NCBI RefSeq assembly: GCF_001592265.1
Contig: NZ_BCWP01000018.1
Span: 1-64,000 of the forward strand
Length of the DNA: 64,000 nucleotides
From: Curvibacter delicatus NBRC 14919
Lineage (GTDB): Bacteria > Pseudomonadota > Gammaproteobacteria > Burkholderiales > Burkholderiaceae_C
Direction of reading: 5' to 3'
The position numbers were made by a program, and so were the translations under genes. Of this stretch, positions 1 through 11,667 are shown in pieces. Under the pieces are notes generated by a model. The model was given only the letters and a program-made list of their open reading frames with translations. It had not been told where the DNA came from and did no database searches. The first letter of the stretch is position 1. Every line of letters starts with the position of its first letter.

Positions 1-28
1 CCTTTTTTCATCGGGATCGGGACGATTC

Positions 29-730
29 TTACTCTCGTTCGCCGCCGAAGATGCCCAGCAGGGCCAGCAGGCTCTGGAATACGTTGATGATGTCCAGGTA
101 CAAGGCCAGCGTGGCGCTGATGTAGTTGGTCTCACCGCCGTCGATGATCTGCTTGAGGTCGTACAGCATGTAGGCGCTGAAGATGCCGATGGCCGCCACC
201 GAAATGGCCAGCATGCCGGCGCTCGAACCCACGAAGACGTTGATGAGGGAACCCACCATCAGCACCACGGCACCCACCATCAGCCATTTGCCCATGCCGG
301 AAAGGTCGCGCTTGATGACGCTGGCCAGCGTGGCCATGACAAAAAACACGCCGGCGGTGCCGCCGAAGGCCGTCATCACCAGGTCGGTGCCGTTCTTGAA
401 ACCCAGCACCATGGCGATCAGGCGCGACAGCATCAGGCCCATGAAGAAGGTGAAACCCAGCAGCACGGGCACGCCGGCAGCCGAATTCTTGGTCTTCTCG
501 ATGGCGAAGATGAAACCGAAGGCGCCGGCCAGGAAGACGATCATGCCCAAACCGCCACTGAGCGATTGGGTGATGCCGGTGGCCACGCCCAGCCAGGCAC
601 CCAGCACGGTGGGAACCAGGCTCAAGGCCAGCAGCCAGTAGGTGTTGCGCAGCACCTTGTTGCGCTGCGCCTGCGACATCGCATAGCCGAAGCGGCCGGA
701 TGTCTCCAGGGTGTGGACTTGGTCGTTCAT
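29..730 (-). CDS. Bax inhibitor-1/YccA family membrane protein
   Basis: A 233-residue, almost wholly hydrophobic protein with about seven predicted membrane segments. After a short polar N-terminus (MNDQVHTLETSGRFGYAMSQ) comes the typical BI-1/YccA run of helices, ending in ATLALYLDIINVFQSLLALLGIFGG. Family members sit in the inner membrane; E. coli YccA modulates FtsH proteolysis and other members are linked to calcium leak, but the role here is not shown by sequence. The ATG at 730 is chosen because AAGGAG lies 9 bases upstream; the ATG at 739 would abut that Shine-Dalgarno. It appears to be a single-gene unit, divergent from the GlcG-like gene. Confidence 0.9.
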   Translation of the reverse strand: MNDQVHTLETSGRFGYAMSQAQRNKVLRNTYWLLALSLVPTVLGAWLGVATGITQSLSGGLGMIVFLAGAFGFIFAIEKTKNSAAGVPVLLGFTFFMGLMLSRLIAMVLGFKNGTDLVMTAFGGTAGVFFVMATLASVIKRDLSGMGKWLMVGAVVLMVGSLINVFVGSSAGMLAISVAAIGIFSAYMLYDLKQIIDGGETNYISATLALYLDIINVFQSLLALLGIFGGERE

Positions 731-918
731 ATCGGTCATCTCCTTCAAAAGCTGCCAACAGCAGATGCGGTCATTCTAGGATGATTCAAGCCGCAGCCTG
801 CAAATCACCACGGTTCTTATGTATTTGGTCATGGCAGTTTTGCATCGTCCGGCCACGGTGGGCCGGTAACTGCCGCTATGCTTGCGGGTCTTGTCACATT
901 CCACTTTCGGACTCCACC

Positions 919-1326
919 ATGAAAAGCAAACCCGTGCTCCAACTCGCTGATGTCAAACTGATTGCCGCTGCGGCAGAGGCCGAAGCGCTGAAGAACAACT
1001 GGGCGGTCAGCATTGCCATCGTCGACGATGGCGGCCACCTGTTGTGGCAGCAGCGCCTGGACGGCGTGGCCCCCATTTCGGCCCAGATCGCTCCGGCCAA
1101 GGCACGCACAGCGGCCCTGGGCTGCCGTGAAAGCCGCATCTATGAGGAAATGATCAATGGCGGCCGCGTGTCCTTCCTCAGCGCACCTGGCCTGGACGGC
1201 CTGCTGGAGGGCGGCGTGCCGATCATGAAGGACGGCCAGTGCCTGGGCGCTGTTGGCGTCAGCGGTGTGAAGTCGTCGGAGGACGCCCAGATCGCCCGCG
1301 CCGGCATTGCCGCCATCGGCCTGTAA
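919..1326 (+). CDS. GlcG/HbpS-like (DUF336) heme-binding family protein
   Basis: A 135-residue protein with the features of the GlcG/HbpS family: N-terminal helix with AAAEAEALKNNW, then VSIAIVDDGGHLLWQQRLDG, the central APAKARTAA segment, and the C-terminal GGVPI..DGQCLGAVGVSG strand pair. Members bind heme or small ligands, or sit beside oxidoreductases; no function can be fixed from sequence. Translation is taken from the ATG at 919 because in-frame sequence upstream does not look coding. The gene stands alone and points towards the iron-uptake block transcribed from the other strand. Confidence 0.85.
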   Translation: MKSKPVLQLADVKLIAAAAEAEALKNNWAVSIAIVDDGGHLLWQQRLDGVAPISAQIAPAKARTAALGCRESRIYEEMINGGRVSFLSAPGLDGLLEGGVPIMKDGQCLGAVGVSGVKSSEDAQIARAGIAAIGL

Positions 1327-1360
1327 GAAAAAAGGCCAGCCGGGGGCATCCCTGGCTGGC
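1326..1360 (-). terminator. Rho-independent terminator of the tonB-exbBD-hemP operon
   Basis: A 7-bp perfect stem (GCCAGCC at 1335-1341, GGCTGGC at 1354-1360) is followed on the minus strand by a T-rich run (complement of the A tract at 1327-1333). This is the right polarity and place to end the minus-strand transcript after hemP at 1413. It also lies just past the stop of the plus-strand GlcG-like gene, but on that strand only a short A tract follows, so the plus strand is the weaker reading. Confidence 0.7.
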
Positions 1361-1412
1361 AAAACGACCCTGGACAAACGTGCTTGCTCCAGGTCGCCCA
1401 CGATAAAAAACA

Positions 1413-1619
1413 CTATTTGGTCAGGATCAGCTTGCCCTGGCGCGTGGTCTGCAGCCGGTAGAGTTCACCGTTGTGGCTGATCGTGATCGATTTGCCACCC
1501 TGCAGCAGGGCTGCGCTGTTAATGGCGGCCACCGTCTGCGGCGCAGCCGCTCCCAGGTTGCTTGGGTCCGGCTCGCAGGGGCGCGCGGCTGTCGGCTGAT
1601 GCACAGAGGGCGAGTTCAT
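1413..1619 (-). CDS. hemP: HemP/HmuP family hemin uptake protein
   Basis: A 68-residue protein whose C-terminal half carries the HemP signature: SAALLQGGKSITISHNGELY followed by RLQTTRQGKLILTK at the extreme C-terminus. In Burkholderia and Bradyrhizobium, HemP/HmuP is a small regulator needed for heme-receptor expression. The first half (Pro/Ala-rich) is the usual unconserved tail. An ATG at 1619 is preferred over one at 1628. The gene lies 14 bases after exbD and is the last gene before the terminator, so it should be iron-controlled together with tonB. Confidence 0.85.
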   Translation of the reverse strand: MNSPSVHQPTAARPCEPDPSNLGAAAPQTVAAINSAALLQGGKSITISHNGELYRLQTTRQGKLILTK

Positions 1620-1633
1620 TCTGCACACCGCCC

Positions 1634-2044
<411 letters not shown>

Positions 2045-2055
2045 GGTGTGATCCT

Positions 2056-2766
2056 TCAGGCCTTTTTCATCGGGACGATCTTGGCATCGCCACCGCCGAC
2101 ACGGGCGCCGGTCACGAAGTAGGCATGCAGGTCGTGGGCGAAGCTGTTGAGTGTGCCCAGAATCGCCTTGTTGCCGCGCACCAGCGCGTTGTAGCCCAGC
2201 ACAGCGGGAATGGCCACGGCCAGGCCCAGTGCCGTCATGATCAGTGCTTCGCCAATCGGTCCGGCGACCTTGTCGATCGTGGCCTGACCCGCCAGGCCGA
2301 TGCTCATGAGGGCGTGGTAGATGCCCCAGACCGTGCCGAACAGGCCGACGAAGGGGGCGGTGGAGCCGACCGAGGCCAGGATGGCCAGGCCGGCCTGCAG
2401 GCGGGCGGTGCTGTGGTCGATGCTGTTGCGCAGGCAACGTGTCACCCAGTCGCTCACGTCCAGGCTGTCGTGCAGATGGGCCTTGGTATTGCGGTGGTGG
2501 GCTGCGGCCTCGCGTCCTTCTTCCGCCAGATCGCGGAAGGGGTTCTCGCTCTGCGGGCCGAGTTTGGCCAGACCTTCGGCAAAGTCGGCGCTGTGCCAGA
2601 AGGCCTCGGCCTGACGAGCCAGTTTCTTGTAGCGCACGATGTCCAGCGCCTTCAGCACGATCACCATCCACGACGCCAGGGACATGCCCAGCAGCAGCAG
2701 GGCGACGAAACGGGTGACCCAGTCACCCTGAGCCCAGACATTGAACAAACCGAATTGCGATTCCAT
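2056..2766 (-). CDS. exbB: Biopolymer transport protein ExbB (MotA/TolQ/ExbB family)
   Basis: A 236-residue protein with the three-helix layout of ExbB/TolQ: an N-terminal helix near residues 18-40 (FVALLLLGMSLASWMVIVLK), a long cytoplasmic segment, and two C-terminal helices in the conserved region containing LAILASVGSTAPFVGLFGTV and GPIGEALIMTALGLAVAIPA. It assembles with ExbD into the motor driving TonB. The ATG at 2766 gives the standard MESQFGLFNVW start. It follows tonB by 24 bases in the same operon. Confidence 0.95.
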   Translation of the reverse strand: MESQFGLFNVWAQGDWVTRFVALLLLGMSLASWMVIVLKALDIVRYKKLARQAEAFWHSADFAEGLAKLGPQSENPFRDLAEEGREAAAHHRNTKAHLHDSLDVSDWVTRCLRNSIDHSTARLQAGLAILASVGSTAPFVGLFGTVWGIYHALMSIGLAGQATIDKVAGPIGEALIMTALGLAVAIPAVLGYNALVRGNKAILGTLNSFAHDLHAYFVTGARVGGGDAKIVPMKKA

Positions 2767-2790
2767 AAACACTCCAGAGACTTCAAACAA

Positions 2791-3465
2791 CTATTCAAGA
2801 ACAAAATTGATCGGGACGTTGAACCACATGGCCTCGGGCACGCCGCCGCGTTTGCCCGGCACGTAACGCCACTTGAGCACGGTGGTGAGCGCCGCCTGGT
2901 CCAGCCGGTCATACCCGCTGGAGGTCCGGATTTCGGCTTGCTGGGCCGTGCCGTCGACGCCAATCAGCACCCGCACCACCACCTTGCCCTGTTCACCCAG
3001 GCGTTTGCTCAAAACCGGGTAAGACGGTTTCGGGTTGTTGAGGTAGGCGGCGTCGCTGGATGGCAACTCGACCCGGGAAGGTGCCGTCGGTGTGGCCGGC
3101 CCGGTGGCCGCCGGCGCAGCCATGACCGGTGCGGCCGGTTGCGCAGTGCTCTGGCCCATGGGGGCTGCAGGCGCTGGGGCGGGTTCCGGTGTGGCCACAG
3201 GCAGGGGGGCGGGTGGCGCTTGGCGCTTTTGCGGCTGTTGCACCTGCGGCTTGGGGGCCGAGGGTTGTGGCGTGTCGGTTTTGGGGGCAGGCGGGCTGAT
3301 GAATTCGCTCAGCACTTCGGCCGGCACGATCACTTCCACCGCCCGCTTGAGCAGCCCGCTCTGCAAGGCCCAGAGTGCTGCGATATGGAACAGCACCACA
3401 CTGGCGGCGATGGCAAGGCGTCGATTCATGTAAGGAGCGGGAGCGTGACGTTCAGACAAGGTCAT
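2791..3465 (-). CDS. tonB: TonB energy transducer
   Basis: A 224-residue protein with one N-terminal membrane anchor (LAIAASVVLFHIAALWALQS), a long Pro/Ala/Lys-rich spacer (about residues 50-130, with PPAPKTDTPQPSAPKPQ) and a C-terminal TonB domain. That domain includes YPVLSKRLGEQGKVVVRVLI and the terminal KWRYVPGKRGG..W..VPINFVLE. It carries energy from ExbBD to outer-membrane receptors such as the siderophore receptor encoded nearby. The start is uncertain: ATG at 3465 is used here, but a TTG at 3483 and an ATG at 3429 are possible and none has a strong Shine-Dalgarno. It is the first large gene behind a Fur-box-like site. Confidence 0.92.
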   Translation of the reverse strand: MTLSERHAPAPYMNRRLAIAASVVLFHIAALWALQSGLLKRAVEVIVPAEVLSEFISPPAPKTDTPQPSAPKPQVQQPQKRQAPPAPLPVATPEPAPAPAAPMGQSTAQPAAPVMAAPAATGPATPTAPSRVELPSSDAAYLNNPKPSYPVLSKRLGEQGKVVVRVLIGVDGTAQQAEIRTSSGYDRLDQAALTTVLKWRYVPGKRGGVPEAMWFNVPINFVLE

Positions 3466-3497
3466 ATTTTGAGCGGCAGCCAAGCCAGCGGCCAGGC

Positions 3498-3572
3498 TTA
3501 TTTTCGGAGGACCCAGCAGGCCGAGAGGGCGACCAGAATCAGACTGGCGATGGTGGTGAAAAACAGCATCAT
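3498..3572 (-). CDS. Possible 24-residue membrane microprotein upstream of tonB
   Basis: An open frame begins with two consecutive ATG codons and encodes a single hydrophobic helix followed by Arg-Lys, in two parts MMLFFTTIASLILV and ALSACWVLRK, then TAA. It lies just after the Fur-box-like site and ends 32 bases before the tonB ATG (15 before the alternative TTG). A basic tail after a helix is what a real one-pass membrane peptide would show, but there is no clear Shine-Dalgarno and 24 codons is short enough to arise by chance. I do not recognise a family. Confidence 0.4.
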   Translation of the reverse strand: MMLFFTTIASLILVALSACWVLRK

Positions 3573-3584
3573 GCGAAAATTATA

Positions 3585-3603
3585 AATGAGAATAATTCGT
3601 ATT
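3585..3603. promoter_or_regulatory. Fur-box-like operator of the tonB operon
   Basis: AATGAGAATAATTCGTATT resembles the classic 19-bp Fur site (AATGAGAATGATTATCATT form), differing mainly in the right half. It lies upstream of the tiny membrane ORF and tonB, where iron repression is expected. An AT-rich stretch (AAAATTATAAAT) overlaps it and may include the -10 element. Confidence 0.7.
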
Positions 3604-3649
3604 CGTGATATGGTCGTTAAATAGTTTGTCTTTTCTGGCGTTGCGGATG

Positions 3650-4774
3650 TCAGGCCGCTGGCGAGTACAGCAGACTGGGATTTGCCTGGTCCAGGCGACT
3701 GCAGCCGCACAGCGCCATGGCAATTTCCAGCTCATCGCGCAGCAGGCGCAGCACATGGGCCACGCCCACGGCACCCGCATTGGCCAAGCCGTGAATATAG
3801 GGCCGTCCGAGCAGGACCGCATGGGCGCCCAGGGCCATGGCCTTGAGGACATCGGTGCCACGGCGGATGCCGCCATCCACCAGGACCGGCATGCTGCCGG
3901 CCAAGGCCTCGACGATGCGCGGCAGCAGATGCGCCGTGGCCGGGGCCGTATCCAGGGTGCGCCCGCCATGGTTGGAGACGATGACGCCGCCCAGGCCGAG
4001 CCGGGCCGCCTGGCGTGCGTCATCGTCATGCAGCACGCCTTTCAGCAGGATGGGCAGACGGGTCTGGGCCTGCAGCCATGCCACATCGTCCCAGGTCGGT
4101 GCATGACGCAGCAGGCTGTCAAACAGGGCGCTTTGGCCAGGGTCCAGCGTCACGGCGGGGGACGGGGGCAGGCCGTCCAGGTTGACGGCACGCACACCCG
4201 GCGGTACGCGGAAGCCGGCGCGGCGCTCGCGGTCGCGCGCACCGCTGGTGGGCGCGTCGACGGTGAGCACCAGTGCCTCGTAGCCGGCCGCCTCGGCACG
4301 CTGTACCAGTTCACGCGTGAAGCCGCGGTCGTGCTGGAGGTAGAGCTGGAACCACAGCGGGCCACGCCCGGGCTCCGACAGCATGGCGTGTGCCACGGTT
4401 TCCAGCGGCAGGCTTGCCTGCGTGCTGAGCACCAGACCGGCGCCCAGTGCGGCGGCGGCATGGGCCGTGGCCAGTTAACCATCCGGGTGAGCCATGACTT
4501 GGTAGGCCACCGGTGCCAGCAGGATGGGGTGGGCCAGCGTACGGCCCAGCAACTGCACCCGGGTGTGGCCACCGGCCAGTGGCTGCAGCACTCGCGGCAG
4601 CAGCTGCAAGGCATGCCACGCCTGCTGGTTGGCACGCAGCGTGATTTCGTCCGCGGCTCCGCCGCAGAAATAGGCCCAGGCGTTGTCGTCCAGGCGTGTG
4701 CGGGCGTGGGCTTCGTGGTCGGACAGACTGACCACGTGCTCGGGCAGACGGGCGAGGGCAGGCATGCTGCTCAT
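3650..4774 (-). pseudogene. FMN-dependent alpha-hydroxy-acid oxidase/dehydrogenase gene with an internal TAA stop
   Basis: The frame is intact over about 374 codons except for one TAA at 4475-4477 (codon 100). Before it comes the family N-terminus (DDNAWAYFCGGAADEITLRAN, PILLAPVAYQVMAHPDG). After it the same frame continues with LATAHAAAALGAGLVLSTQA, LVLTVDAPTSGARDRERR, ILLKGVLHDDDA and VSNHGGRTLD, which holds the catalytic His of the lactate/glycolate oxidase family. The stop takes the place of a residue often Glu in relatives (HPDGE), so one G-to-T change in GAA would explain it. Either a recent pseudogene, a sequencing error, or two fragments. It follows piuC by 4 bases, so it belonged to the iron-regulated receptor operon. 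Confidence 0.8.
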
Positions 4775-4778
4775 GGCT

Positions 4779-5462
4779 TCAGGTATCAGCCCACATGCGC
4801 AGCAGGTTGTGGTAGGTGCCGGTCAACGCGGTGGTCTCGGCGCATTCGCCGTGGCGCTCACGCAGTCGCAGCAGGTTCATGTCCAGGTCAAAGAGCAGGC
4901 GCCGCTGCTCGTCGCTGCGCACCATGCTCTCGACCCAGAAAAAGCTGGCGAGGCGGTGGCCGCGGGTGACGGGCAGGACTTCGTGCAGGCTGGTGCTGGG
5001 GTAGAGCACCATGTCGCCGGCTGGCAACTTGACGCGCTGGCTGCCGTAGGTGTCGGCAATGGACAGTTCGCCGCCGTCGTATTCGTCGGGGGAGGCCAGG
5101 AACAGGGTACAACTCACATCGGAGCGCACGCGCTGGTCGTCGCTGCGCGAGTGCATGACCGCGCCGTCAATGTGTTGGCCGTAGTAGTTGGTCTCGCCGC
5201 CGTAACGGTTGAACAAGGGGTTGAAGATCTTCTTCGGCAGGGCGGCCGAAAAGAAGATCGCATGGCGGTTGAGGGCCTGCCGCACCAGCGTCTGCAGCGC
5301 GCGCGCTGCTTCACTGGTCTGTGGCAGTTGTTCGTTGTTCTTGGCTTGCACGGCCTGCGGCCCGGCCGTGGCGCGCCCATCCAGCCACGAGGCGGTATTG
5401 AGGACGGTACGTGCCTGGTGCAGCTCTTCGGGTGTGAGGACGTTTTTCAGATGGATCAGCAT
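4779..5462 (-). CDS. piuC: PiuC-type Fe(II)/2-oxoglutarate-dependent PKHD hydroxylase
   Basis: A 227-residue protein with an intact 2-oxoglutarate dioxygenase core: the iron ligands H97-x-D99 (QHIDGAV) and H160 (STSLHEV), and R170 (GHRLASFFW), which should bind 2-oxoglutarate. The C-terminal [20 protein letters not shown] segment is typical of the PiuC/YbiX family. These enzymes are commonly encoded beside TonB-dependent siderophore receptors and induced under iron limitation; the natural substrate is unknown. The gene lies about 60 bases downstream of the receptor and is probably in its operon. Confidence 0.9.
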   Translation of the reverse strand: MLIHLKNVLTPEELHQARTVLNTASWLDGRATAGPQAVQAKNNEQLPQTSEAARALQTLVRQALNRHAIFFSAALPKKIFNPLFNRYGGETNYYGQHIDGAVMHSRSDDQRVRSDVSCTLFLASPDEYDGGELSIADTYGSQRVKLPAGDMVLYPSTSLHEVLPVTRGHRLASFFWVESMVRSDEQRRLLFDLDMNLLRLRERHGECAETTALTGTYHNLLRMWADT

Positions 5463-5521
5463 GGCGGCGGCTTTGCTGGAGGGCCGGCGCGGGCCAGCCC
5501 TCGGGCGCTTTCCTGGTTGGG

Positions 5522-7762
5522 TTAGAACTGCATTTTCAGGGTCATTTGCACGGACTGCGGCGCACCGGGGCTGTAGAAGCCGCGGTACAGCGAGTCAGCA
5601 TACAACTCGTTGGTGACGTTGGTGACATTCAGCTTGAGTGAGGTCATGTCGGTGATCATGTACTCGGCCATCAGGTCCAGCGTAGTGAAGCTTTTGGCGC
5701 TGACGTGGCGCGCCCCTTCCGGATTCTGCTTGTCACGGTAGTTGAGGCCGCCGCCGACGCGCAGTTTCGGTGTCAGGCGGTAGGTGGTCCACAGGCTGGC
5801 ACTGTGCAGTGGCGTCAGACCGGGACGATCGCCTTTACCCTGGGCGCCGGTGCCATTGGCAGGGATGACCACATTGCTCTCGTCAATCTTGGCCTCGGGG
5901 ATCCAGGTCCAGGACAGGAAGGCATCCCACTTGGGCGTGATGCGCCCGGCAATGTCGATGTCCAGGCCGGCTGCGTGGCGCTTGCCGGACAGCAGCTGCT
6001 GCGTGGCGGCAGTGTCAGGGTCGGTGTTGCGCTCGTTGTACTTTTCCGAATAGAACAGCGAGGTCGCGAGCATGAGCCGGCGCTCGAAGAGATCGAACTT
6101 GCCGCCGACCTCGAGGTTGCGGCTTTCTTCGGGCGGGGTGTTGGCGTCCTTGGCGCTCGGTCCTTGGACGGCGTACTGGTAGACGTCACCCGAGGTGTTG
6201 AACGAGGTGCCGTAGGACACGTGGTAGGACGCCGTGTCGCTCGGCTGGTACAGCGCACCCAGGCGCGGGCTCCAGAGCGAATCGGAGCGTGCGTTGCTCG
6301 CACCGGCGGCCGTGTAGTAGCTGGCGTTGAAGTTGTCGTTGCGCAGGCCGGCGATCAGCTTGACGGTGGGCGTCAGCTCCATGGTGTCCTGCACATAGAT
6401 ACCCAAGGTGCGGGCGTTGAACTTGTTCATGGGCGCATCGCCGCGCAGGTCGGGCCGAGAGTCGCCATCGTTGGGCGTGCCGACCGTCGTGAAGAGACCG
6501 CTGGTAACGCCCGGGAAGTTGTTGTTGCGCAGGGCGTCTTCGTTGGACCAGTCCACCCCGGTGATGACCTTGTGCTTCTTGCCCAGCCAGTTGAAGTCGT
6601 TGCTGTAGTCGCTTTGCAGCAGGGTCGTCGTGCTGATGCCGATGCGTCCCTTCGGGTTGCGTTGCAGGCCCGTGCTGTCCGTGATGGCGGCAACTGTCGT
6701 GGGGGCCGGCGCCCGGAACACGACCTGGCTGGACCACAGGTCACGCTCATAACGCCCATGGCGCAAGGTGGTCTTGAGTTCGCCGCCGTCCGAGAAGCGG
6801 TGGACATGGTTCAGCGTGCCGTAAGTGGCTTTGCCCTTGTTGTAGTCGCTGGCCAGGCCGTAGAAGTTCTTGGCATCGAGCTTGGTCTGGATCTCCCCGT
6901 TGCTGAGGATCCAGGGATGGTTGTAGTTGGGGCGGTTGTTGTACTCGAGGTAGTACAGGCCGACCGAGAACTCGTCCGTCGTGCCAATGCCCCAACGGTA
7001 GGTCGGGGCGATGCCCTTCTTGCTGACCTTGGCGCCCCAGTTGTCGGCCTCATGCGTCATCACATTCATGCGCAGTGCCGCGTCGTCGCCGGTCTTGAGG
7101 TTGAAATCGCCCGTGACACGCAGTTCATTGCCGGTGCCGACCGTGGTCTTGATTTCATGCGAATCCATCAGGAAAGGCTTCTTGTTGACCTGGTTGACGA
7201 CGCCGCCGGTGGAGCCGCGGCCGAACAGCATGGAGGCCGAGCCTTTCAGCACTTCCACCCGGTCGTAGTTGAAGGTGTCGCGCTCGTAGATCGAGGAGTC
7301 CCGCATGCCGTCCACATAGATGTCGCCAGCCTGGACCAGCGAGAAGCCGCGCAGGCGGATGTCCTCTTCGCCGGTTTCGCCAGCCTGGAAGGTCACGCCC
7401 GCCGTGCTGCGCAGCACTTCCTTGAAGTCGTCGAGATTGCGGTCGTCCATCAGGCGCTCCGTGATCACGGTGATGGATTGGGGAATGTCGCGCAGCTTTT
7501 GCTTGCCCTTGCCGATCTCCGTCTCGGTCGCCCGCAGCGAGGTCTTGGAGGCCGGCGTTTCGGCCGCTTCCTTCACTTCCACGGTGGCCAGCGTCTTGCC
7601 GCTGTCCGGCACAGCCTGCTGGGCGAATGCGTTCATGGAGCCGGCCAGCAGCATGGCGCCCAAGGGCAGCAGGGCGGGGGATGCTATTGGATGTATAGCG
7701 CTCGACGCTGTAAAGACGGGGCGCTGGGCCGATTGTTTGCTGTTCTTTTTTCGCTGTGACAT
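5522..7762 (-). CDS. TonB-dependent siderophore receptor (Fiu-like)
   Basis: A 746-residue outer-membrane receptor. Residues 1-48 form a long signal sequence ending SMNAFAQ. A TonB-box-like segment ([10 protein letters not shown]) precedes the plug domain, marked by [40 protein letters not shown] and [20 protein letters not shown]. The remainder is a beta barrel ending in the terminal Phe of LKMQF. It should import a ferric siderophore, probably catecholate-like by similarity of layout, though substrate cannot be read from sequence. A strong Fur-box-like site lies about 110 bases upstream; piuC follows. Confidence 0.92.
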   Translation of the reverse strand: MSQRKKNSKQSAQRPVFTASSAIHPIASPALLPLGAMLLAGSMNAFAQQAVPDSGKTLATVEVKEAAETPASKTSLRATETEIGKGKQKLRDIPQSITVITERLMDDRNLDDFKEVLRSTAGVTFQAGETGEEDIRLRGFSLVQAGDIYVDGMRDSSIYERDTFNYDRVEVLKGSASMLFGRGSTGGVVNQVNKKPFLMDSHEIKTTVGTGNELRVTGDFNLKTGDDAALRMNVMTHEADNWGAKVSKKGIAPTYRWGIGTTDEFSVGLYYLEYNNRPNYNHPWILSNGEIQTKLDAKNFYGLASDYNKGKATYGTLNHVHRFSDGGELKTTLRHGRYERDLWSSQVVFRAPAPTTVAAITDSTGLQRNPKGRIGISTTTLLQSDYSNDFNWLGKKHKVITGVDWSNEDALRNNNFPGVTSGLFTTVGTPNDGDSRPDLRGDAPMNKFNARTLGIYVQDTMELTPTVKLIAGLRNDNFNASYYTAAGASNARSDSLWSPRLGALYQPSDTASYHVSYGTSFNTSGDVYQYAVQGPSAKDANTPPEESRNLEVGGKFDLFERRLMLATSLFYSEKYNERNTDPDTAATQQLLSGKRHAAGLDIDIAGRITPKWDAFLSWTWIPEAKIDESNVVIPANGTGAQGKGDRPGLTPLHSASLWTTYRLTPKLRVGGGLNYRDKQNPEGARHVSAKSFTTLDLMAEYMITDMTSLKLNVTNVTNELYADSLYRGFYSPGAPQSVQMTLKMQF

Positions 7763-8144
7763 GGTTGTATCGCCTGGGGTGGATGGACTGGCTGGCTACA
7801 ACCGGCGCAATTGCAAGAACTGCGTGGCATGGCTTGCTGCGTGAAAAGTAAAGTAAAGAAATTATACACAAATACAAATCATTCTCATTATGTTTATCAG
7901 AAAGTTATGGGCAAATCGGAGCGGCGGGCTGTTTGTGCGGCTGTGGCTGGGCCTGGCGCAGGCCATTCGCTCTTGCCGGGTTGTGCTTGGATGAGGCCCG
8001 GCCGACAGGCTGCGGACTGGCGTGGTGATCTTCACCAGCGGCGTCTGCCGGGCGGGCTGGCGGACCACACCGTCAAGCGGCGATAGGCGCCCAGAGTGAG
8101 CCTGTTAGGGGGACGTCAGGGCGTGCGCCTGACGGGCTGCTGTC
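7763..8144. other. Intergenic region between receptor and ppsR; no gene supported
   Basis: This 382-bp stretch holds the receptor promoter and Fur-like site on the left. On the plus strand a short frame from about 7890 reads MFIRKLWANRSGGLFVRLWL, resembling a sensor-kinase N-terminus, but it stops after about 34 codons. It could be a relic or chance. A second frame from 7907 is Arg/Gly-rich and looks non-coding. I call nothing here. Confidence 0.5.
7871..7889. promoter_or_regulatory. Fur-box-like operator of the siderophore receptor gene
   Basis: AATACAAATCATTCTCATT, read on the receptor's coding strand as AATGAGAATGATTTGTATT, matches the classic Fur site AATGAGAATGATTATCATT at most positions, including the whole left half. 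It sits about 110 bases before the receptor start in AT-rich sequence, where iron repression is expected. Confidence 0.8.
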
Positions 8145-8966
8145 TCAGTAAGTCAGCCGCTCGGGGCGGATTTCCTGCAGGATGGTGGTGGCGATCTCTT
8201 CGATCGACTTGGTGGTGGTGGACAGCCAGCGGATGCCGGCGCGCCGCATCATGGCCTCGGCCTCGGCCACTTCGTTGCGGCAGTTTTGCAGGGATGCGTA
8301 TTTGGAATTTGGTCGGCGCTCGTTGCGGATTTCGCTCAGTCGCTCGGGATTGATGGTCAGGCCAAAGATCTTGCTGCGGTGCGGTACCAGCGCCGGGGGG
8401 AGCTGGTGGCGCTCGAAATCCTCGGGAATCAGCGGGTAGTTGGAGGCCTTCAGCCCGTATTGCATCGCCAAGTAAAGCGAGGTCGGCGTCTTGCCGCTGC
8501 GGCTCACCCCGACCAGGATGACGTCGGAGCTGGCCAGGTCGCGGTTGGATTGGCCGTCATCGTGGGCCAGCGAGAAGTTGATCGCCTCGATCCGGTCATG
8601 GTAGGCCTGGCTCTTACTGACGTCGCTGAAGCGGCCGATGCGGTGGTGCGACTTCATGCCCAGCTCGATTTCCAGCGGGTTGACAAAGGTGCCAAACATG
8701 TCGAGCAGCATGCCTTTGCAGCCTTCGGTAATGACTTTGTGGACATCCTCGTTGGCAAGGGTGGTGAACACGATCGGCTTTTTGCCCTCGACTTCGCCCG
8801 TGTGGTTGATCTGCCGCACGGCCTGGTGGGCCTTGTCCACGGTGTCGACAAAGGGCAGGCGAATACGCCGCATCTCGGTCTCGAACTGGGCGAGGATGGC
8901 ATTGCCAAAGGTTTCAGCGGTGATGCCGGTGCCGTCGGAGATGAAAAAAACTGTGCGATTGGACAT
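8145..8966 (-). CDS. ppsR: Phosphoenolpyruvate synthase regulatory protein (kinase/pyrophosphorylase)
   Basis: A 273-residue DUF299 protein. It begins [20 protein letters not shown], and carries the P-loop-like motif [20 protein letters not shown] near residues 150-170. Family members phosphorylate PEP synthase on a threonine using ADP and remove the phosphate with inorganic phosphate, switching PpsA off and on. The gene is divergent from ppsA with 227 bases between starts, the usual arrangement in proteobacteria, so the pairing supports both calls. Confidence 0.95.
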   Translation of the reverse strand: MSNRTVFFISDGTGITAETFGNAILAQFETEMRRIRLPFVDTVDKAHQAVRQINHTGEVEGKKPIVFTTLANEDVHKVITEGCKGMLLDMFGTFVNPLEIELGMKSHHRIGRFSDVSKSQAYHDRIEAINFSLAHDDGQSNRDLASSDVILVGVSRSGKTPTSLYLAMQYGLKASNYPLIPEDFERHQLPPALVPHRSKIFGLTINPERLSEIRNERRPNSKYASLQNCRNEVAEAEAMMRRAGIRWLSTTTKSIEEIATTILQEIRPERLTY

Positions 8967-9193
8967 GGATACGGGGCAGGCGGTGGTGGCCGGGGGCGGG
9001 TGGTTGGGCAGGACAAGCCGGCCGAAGTTTTACCTGACGGAGCTTACAATACCGGCAATCCACCCGAATTTTCCATGCACTGCAACGCCCGACGAGAACA
9101 AGAGCAAAGGCTAGCCGTTGGCATGGGCGCCTCCAGTTCCCCGGAAGGACTGGCGCCAGGCGCGAACTGGTTTTTAACTTCTGGAGCTTTCCC

Positions 9194-11587
<2,394 letters not shown>

Positions 11588-11667
11588 GCAAGATCGCAGG
11601 CAAATGGCAACGCTGAAAGTGATTGCGCTGTCATGAGGCAACCGGGCCATCTCTGCCGGAGGGCACG

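Noticed and set aside
5705-7759. A 684-codon plus-strand frame across the siderophore receptor
   Set aside because: The minus strand encodes a complete receptor with signal peptide, plug and barrel; the other frame lacks any domain.
7890-8086. Short plus-strand frames upstream of ppsR, one resembling a kinase N-terminus
   Set aside because: It stops after about 34 codons and nothing recognisable continues in any frame.
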